DNA from: Accumulibacter sp964420975
GTDB lineage: Bacteria; Pseudomonadota; Gammaproteobacteria; Burkholderiales; Rhodocyclaceae
Reading direction: 5' to 3'
NCBI GenBank assembly: GCA_964420975.1
Contig: CAYQVH010000018.1
Location: 1-64,000 of the forward strand
Length of the DNA stretch: 64,000 bases
Positions within the stretch are counted from its first letter, which is position 1; each line of letters opens with the position of its first letter. The notes beneath the pieces are model-generated. The model made no database searches. It was given only the letters and a program-made list of their open reading frames with translations, and was not told the DNA's origin. Position numbers and translations under genes: made by a program. This document shows, piece after piece, positions 60,544-64,000 of this stretch.

Positions 60544-61395
60544 TCAGGCTGCCCTGCGCGTTGCGTATGGAGCGGCGGCCTGCAGGCGGGCGATGGTCTC
60601 CACCTCGGCGCTCAGGCGATCGAGTTCGGGAAAGTTGAAATCACGTTCCAGGCACGTCGCAACGTCGCCACCAATGCGCTGGTAGAGCGCCGCGAGCAGA
60701 TCCCAGACCGGATCAATCACCTCCGCACCATGGGTGTCGATGATCAACCCGTCAGGCTCGACGTAGTGGCCCGCCACATGGACATACGCCGTCCGCTCCA
60801 GCGGCAAGGAGTCGATATAAGCGAGCGGTTCAAAGCCGAAATTACGACTATTGACGTAAACATTATTGACGTCGAGATGCAGCAGGCAGTCGGCCTCGGT
60901 CAAAACGGCGGTCATGAACTCGCTCTCGCTCATTTCAGCCCCCGGCGGCGCAACGTAGTAGGAAGGGTTCTCGATGCCGATACGCTGGCCGAGGACGTCC
61001 TGCGTCTGGCGGATTCGGTCCACCGTCCAGCGAACGGCGTCGCCGGTCAGGGGGATCGGCAGCAAGTCATACAAATGACTGTCGTCGCTGCACCACGAAA
61101 GATGCTCGGTGTACAGCGTCATCCCGTGTTCGCCCATGAACGAACGGATTTGCCGCAACAAGCTCGTATCCAGCGGTGCCAAGCCGCCGAGCGAGAGCGA
61201 CAAGCCGTGGCAGACAAAGGGGTAGCGTTCGCTGAAACAGCGCAGATCCCGTTGCCAACGACCGCCGACACCCGCCCAGTTCTCCGGCGCCAACTCGAAA
61301 AAAGCGATTGCCGGCGGAACTGCCGACTTCAGCGCGGGAATCAGTTCGCGGCGAAAGCCGAGGCCGGCGCCGGTCACGGAACGAAGTGCAGCCAT
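60544..61395 (-). CDS. DUF692 multinuclear non-heme iron oxidative enzyme (BufB/HvfB-like)
   Basis: A 283-residue TIM-barrel MNIO enzyme. Likely metal ligands are visible: His in FVCHGLSLSLGG, Glu in LYTEHLSW, Glu/Asn in GIENPSYY, Asp/Asn in LHLDVNNVYVN, His in YVHVAGH, Asp/His in DTHGAEV and Glu in LERDFNFPEL. Characterised relatives (MbnB, bufferin enzymes) use iron and oxygen to convert precursor cysteines into heterocycles. The ATG at 61395 with GGAGG is preferred to the GTG one codon upstream. The precursor gene lies 200 bp upstream on the same strand. Confidence 0.92.
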   Translation of the reverse strand: MAALRSVTGAGLGFRRELIPALKSAVPPAIAFFELAPENWAGVGGRWQRDLRCFSERYPFVCHGLSLSLGGLAPLDTSLLRQIRSFMGEHGMTLYTEHLSWCSDDSHLYDLLPIPLTGDAVRWTVDRIRQTQDVLGQRIGIENPSYYVAPPGAEMSESEFMTAVLTEADCLLHLDVNNVYVNSRNFGFEPLAYIDSLPLERTAYVHVAGHYVEPDGLIIDTHGAEVIDPVWDLLAALYQRIGGDVATCLERDFNFPELDRLSAEVETIARLQAAAPYATRRAA

Positions 61396-61464
61396 CACCC
61401 CTCCAGAAGATGTTCAGCCAGCGCTGGCGACAAACCAAGCGTACCGCCAGCAACAAGACGCGGA

Positions 61465-61535
61465 AGAAACACACGCCTAGCGCGCCCGTCGTGATCCGGC
61501 TGGCGATCGCCAGCCGTCGCGCCCGCGTGTGTTCT
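61465..61535 (-). promoter_or_regulatory. Long inverted repeat between precursor and enzyme genes
   Basis: A perfect 20-bp palindrome (61497-61516, arms CGGCTGGCGA/TCGCCAGCCG) sits inside a wider pair, AGAAACACACGC (61465-61476) and GCGTGTGTTCT (61525-61535). The transcript can form a ~70-nt two-part hairpin between bufA and bufB. No T-tract follows on the minus strand, so partial termination or RNA stabilisation is likelier than full termination. Confidence 0.6.
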
Positions 61536-61599
61536 CCTGCTCATCGGGAATCCGGACAACGATGAGGTCGCCACCATTGTCCCGACCCTCATCGACGTC

Positions 61600-61908
61600 C
61601 TACTTTTTGGTGCTGCCGCACTTGCCTTCGCCGCACTTGCCGTCCTTGCTCTTGTCGGCTTTCTTGTCGGCGCCGCACTTGCCTTCGCCGCACTTGCCGT
61701 CCTTGCCTTTTTCGGCTTTCTTGTCGCCACCACACTTGCCTTCACCGCACTTGCCGTCTTTCTGTTTCGTGTCTGCCTGTGCCAGCTGGTAGCCCGACTG
61801 CAGCGACTTGACCGCAAACGGATTCTCGGCGGCATGGGCGAGCGGCGACAAAGCGGTTGCGGCAAACGCGGAGGTGACGGCAAGCGAAGCGAGTTGACGT
61901 TTTTTCAT
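61600..61908 (-). CDS. Bufferin-type Cys-rich precursor peptide (three CGEGKCG repeats)
   Basis: A 102-residue secreted precursor. A signal peptide (KKRQLASLAVTSAFAATALSPLAHA) covers residues 1-26, and a linker follows with SGYQLAQAD. Three repeats of DGKCGEGKCG separated by Lys/Asp-rich spacers (GDKKAEKGK, ADKKADKSK) contain all six cysteines. EGKCG-type peptides are substrates of DUF692 enzymes and, once modified, bind copper in the periplasm (bufferins). The start at 61908 is set by the conserved signal; the long upstream frame to 62286 runs into rtcR. Confidence 0.9.
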   Translation of the reverse strand: MKKRQLASLAVTSAFAATALSPLAHAAENPFAVKSLQSGYQLAQADTKQKDGKCGEGKCGGDKKAEKGKDGKCGEGKCGADKKADKSKDGKCGEGKCGSTKK

Positions 61909-62107
61909 TGTGATTTCTCCATTGGGTTGATGAGGTTGCGAACAGGCGAAGTGCCCGCTCAAGCGGATAGTCGCGCCAGCGAAAAGTTCCTTACAGGTTT
62001 TTTCTCGCGACTGACTGACGGTCGCTCCGACGCTTCTCGAGGCCCTGCGGCAGCACGTGCCGCGCACGACCGATTGATCGTTTCGACCAATCTCGTCCAA
62101 CCGGCGT
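61909..62107 (-). promoter_or_regulatory. Promoter region of the bufferin-type cluster
   Basis: The 199 bp between rtcR and the precursor gene hold the cluster promoter. On the minus strand GGAACTT (61990-61984) resembles an ECF sigma -35 element, as expected for bufferin clusters, but no convincing GTC-type -10 stands at the right distance. No sigma or anti-sigma gene is adjacent. Confidence 0.35.
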
Positions 62108-63697
62108 CTAGCCGACGACCTGACTCCAATCGAGTCCGAAACGCGCCAGGTACTTGCGCAGCCGATCGGCATCGTTGATCTGACTTTTCTGCAGTCGCGA
62201 GACGGCGAACAAGCGACGGCCGGCTTCGGACAGACTGGGCGAGCGCCGACAAACGTCGACGACGAAGTTGATCTGCCCGCGATCAAAAAGGTCGAGCGAT
62301 TCGGCTGCGTCGCCTAGCAGGCGGCGTGCTGGGTCGGTGGGGAGGTCTTCGCCCCCCCAGGACGCGCGCAGGCGTTCGATTTCGGCCTCGACGTCGAGCT
62401 CGTTGATGCGCCCCCCGTCGCAAAGCGTCGCCAGGCGCGTCAGCGAGGCCGAAAGTTCGCGGAAGTTGCCGCTCCAACGCGCCGCGGACGAACACGCGAA
62501 GGCCAGGTAACGCCGTCGCGCCTCGACGTTGAAGCGAACCAGGCGACCGTTGTCGCGCGCGTAGCGTTCGAGTTCGAAGTCAACATTGGGTTCGATGTCT
62601 TCGCGACGTTCGCAAAGTCCGGGCAGTTCGAACGTCCACAGGTTGATCCGCGCCAACAAGTCCTCGCGAAAGCGACCTTCTCCCACCTCGCGACGCAAGT
62701 CGCGGTTGGTGCCCGCGATCAGTTGAAAGTCACTCGCCGCCTCACGGTCGCTACCCACCGGCAGGAAGCGTTTCTCTTCAATCGCCTTGAGCAGCATCGC
62801 CTGCTCGTCGACGCCCAGTTCGCCGATTTCGTCAAGAAACAACAGGCCGCCGTCGGCCGCTCGCAACAGCCCACCGCGCTCGACCTGCGCACCGGTAAAC
62901 GCGCCGCGAACGTGGCCGAAGAGCGCCGACATCGCAGCGTCACCGCGCAAGGTCGCGCAGTTGAGTTCGACAAAGCGGCCGGGAAGGCGTTGACGCTGAC
63001 GTTTCCACTCAAAAACCCGGCGTGCCAGAAACGACTTGCCCGCACCAGTCGGTCCGACCAGCAGCAGCGGCGCCCGCGAGCGAGCGGCAACCCGTTCGAT
63101 GCGCTCGATCATGGCGTTGAACGCCGCGTTGCGCGTTGCGATCCCCGCTTTGAGGAAGCTCACGGTGTCTTCCTGTTCGCGCCGGAAGCGCTGCGCGATC
63201 TTGTCGTAGCACGAGAGGTCGAGGTCGATGATCGCGTAAGAACCAGCCGGGTTCGGCCCATCCCGGCCACGCGGCGGCGAGGTCTGGAGCAGGCGCGCCG
63301 GCAGGTAACGCGCTTCCGCGAGCAGGAACCAGCAGATTTGTGCGACGTGACTGCCGGTCGTGATGTGAATCAGGTAATCGGCTTCGTCAGCGGCAAACGG
63401 ATAGGCGCGTGCAAAGTCGAGTAACGTCGTATACACCTCCTCAAAGTCCCAAGGATCGCGGAGCTCGATTTCGACGCTCCGGACTTCGGTCTCCGGCGCA
63501 ACGGACGCGATATCCAGTCGGGTCTGCTCGAAGAGTCCTCGACTGCGCTGATCGTGCAGTAATTCGAGCCGATGCACGACCAGGTCTTCCTGCTGACAAA
63601 GAGCGACGGTCGGTCGCCACCTTTGCCAACGCGCGCTACCTCGTCCCGCGTTATCGAGCTGCGTGCCCAGAAAACCGACCACGACCAGTTGGCGCAT
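62108..63697 (-). CDS. rtcR: Sigma-54 activator of RNA repair, RtcR
   Basis: A 529-residue bacterial enhancer-binding protein. Residues 1 to ~180 form the RtcR CARF-type sensor (QLVVVGFLGTQLD; LIHITTGSHVAQICWFLLAEARYLP). The AAA+ domain has Walker A GPTGAGKS (215-222), the sigma-54 loop GAFTGA (265-270), Walker B GLLFLDEIGEL and an arginine-finger region. The C-terminal helix-turn-helix (SLSEAGRRLFAVSRLQKSQINDADRLRKYL) binds upstream sites. It senses RNA-damage ligands and turns on rtcB/rtcA-type repair genes. AGGAG precedes the ATG. A sigma-54 promoter points away from it at 63835. Confidence 0.96.
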   Translation of the reverse strand: MRQLVVVGFLGTQLDNAGRGSARWQRWRPTVALCQQEDLVVHRLELLHDQRSRGLFEQTRLDIASVAPETEVRSVEIELRDPWDFEEVYTTLLDFARAYPFAADEADYLIHITTGSHVAQICWFLLAEARYLPARLLQTSPPRGRDGPNPAGSYAIIDLDLSCYDKIAQRFRREQEDTVSFLKAGIATRNAAFNAMIERIERVAARSRAPLLLVGPTGAGKSFLARRVFEWKRQRQRLPGRFVELNCATLRGDAAMSALFGHVRGAFTGAQVERGGLLRAADGGLLFLDEIGELGVDEQAMLLKAIEEKRFLPVGSDREAASDFQLIAGTNRDLRREVGEGRFREDLLARINLWTFELPGLCERREDIEPNVDFELERYARDNGRLVRFNVEARRRYLAFACSSAARWSGNFRELSASLTRLATLCDGGRINELDVEAEIERLRASWGGEDLPTDPARRLLGDAAESLDLFDRGQINFVVDVCRRSPSLSEAGRRLFAVSRLQKSQINDADRLRKYLARFGLDWSQVVG

Positions 63698-63777
63698 GGA
63701 CTATCTCCTAAGATACATTGCTATCTAATATTCTAGTCTGAGAGCCTGCGCCGGCGTTCACCAACGCGCCGTCACTT

Positions 63778-63791
63778 TTGAATTGGTTCAA
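63778..63791. promoter_or_regulatory. Candidate RtcR upstream site
   Basis: TTGAA-TTGG-TTCAA is a perfect dyad 44 bp before the sigma-54 -24 box and 81 bp before rtcR. Its place between the divergent transcription units suits an activator site, though sigma-54 enhancers usually lie farther upstream. Confidence 0.35.
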
Positions 63792-63834
63792 TAAACCCTA
63801 CGGTTGAAGCCGCATGACAGGCAGCGAACGAAAC

Positions 63835-63850
63835 TGGCACGTCTTTCGCT
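63835..63850 (+). promoter_or_regulatory. Sigma-54 promoter divergent from rtcR
   Basis: TGGCAC-GTCTT-TCGCT matches the -24/-12 consensus TGGCAC-N5-TTGCW at all but one base, with GG (63836-63837) and GC (63848-63849) exactly 10 bp apart. Transcription should begin near 63861 and run rightward. Divergent placement from rtcR is the normal arrangement for RtcR-controlled RNA repair operons. Confidence 0.82.
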
Positions 63851-63860
63851 TTGACGAAAG

Positions 63861-63922
63861 CGATCGTCACTGCGCCGCAAGGGCCCACGGGCCAGGGTTC
63901 AACAGCCCTGCCGGTGCGCGAT
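63861..63922 (+). ncRNA. Candidate tRNA-like (Y-RNA-type) RNA at the start of the RtcR-controlled transcript
   Basis: TGCGCCG (63871-63877) pairs with CGGTGCG (63912-63918) as a 7-bp acceptor-like stem (two G-U pairs). ATCG/CGAT extends it across a 4-nt bulge. Inside are a hairpin GGCCC-AC-GGGCC (63882-63893) and a T-arm-like hairpin CAGGG-TTCAACAG-CCCTG (63893-63910), one base before the 3' acceptor strand, as in a tRNA. There is no anticodon arm and the T-loop has one extra base, so it is not a tRNA. Folding was done by eye. Confidence 0.4.
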
Positions 63923-64000
63923 GGCCGGACGCTGGTCCGTCGCCGTCGCGTATGCCGCCGCGACGCATGCGGTCATCTCGCGGACTCGGGTGAGTGAATG

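Noticed and set aside
63871..63918. A true tRNA gene
   Set aside because: The acceptor- and T-arm-like parts have no D arm, no anticodon arm and an 8-base T-loop; total length is under 60 nt. It is kept only as a tRNA-like RNA candidate.

Overview
The window is high-GC bacterial chromosome, most consistent with a betaproteobacterium of the Rhodocyclaceae / 'Candidatus Accumulibacter' type. This rests on gene content and order: tsaB-rimI-family 4 uracil-DNA glycosylase, polA next to a DUF2782 gene and a ThrB-type homoserine kinase, rsfS-rlmH-maf, BPSS1780-type membrane proteins, and polymer-storage genes (maltosyltransferase-type glycogen synthesis and a polyhydroxyalkanoate depolymerase). The taxonomic call is an inference. 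No rRNA, ordinary tRNA or CRISPR array was found.

Layout. 1-1355: 3' part of an Lhr-like helicase gene. 1336-4587: glgE and a GT4 glycogen/maltose-1-phosphate synthase. 4779-6752: tsaB, rimI, udg4. 6822-13385: Lrp regulator, LplT transporter, DUF2269 and NAD(P)-binding proteins, AraC and HxlR regulators, GFA protein, DUF2461 protein. 13415-18617: large ATPase-BTAD regulator, LysR regulator, TerB-like protein. 18600-25004: a minus-strand set of tam, a TSUP permease and a branched-chain amino-acid-type ABC transporter with a LivM-LivG fusion. 25244-36594: cytochrome c, EamA transporter, DUF2242 lipoprotein, polA, DUF2782, thrB, two BPSS1780 membrane proteins, rsfS, rlmH, maf and a hybrid histidine kinase. 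36638-41534: glycolate oxidase genes glcDEF followed by a shortened AMP-binding protein. 41687-42744: ParB-like nuclease with a small helical partner. 43167-49726: M16 peptidase, mscL, methionine aminotransferase, PHA depolymerase, YeaQ-type protein, LysM protein.

49822-55158 is an accessory island bounded by two 61-bp direct repeats (59/61 identical). It holds a multiply frameshifted CHAT-domain gene, a VapBC-type toxin-antitoxin pair with palindromic operator candidates, a small inverted-repeat element, and an ISAs1-family element split in phase by an IS110/IS1111-type element. After it come a lipoprotein 5'-nucleotidase, a complete acyl-CoA synthetase, and a minus-strand bufferin-type cluster: a Cys-rich precursor with three CGEGKCG repeats, a DUF692 (MNIO) enzyme, a DUF2063 partner and a DoxX protein.

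The right edge has rtcR, the sigma-54 RNA-repair activator with a CARF sensor domain. Divergent from it is a well-matched sigma-54 promoter. Just downstream lies a sequence that can fold like the acceptor/T-arm half of a tRNA, a candidate Y-RNA-like or tRNA-mimic RNA leading an RNA-repair operon outside the window. The most interesting regions are this right edge, the bufferin cluster with its intergenic hairpin, and the island with its nested insertion sequences.
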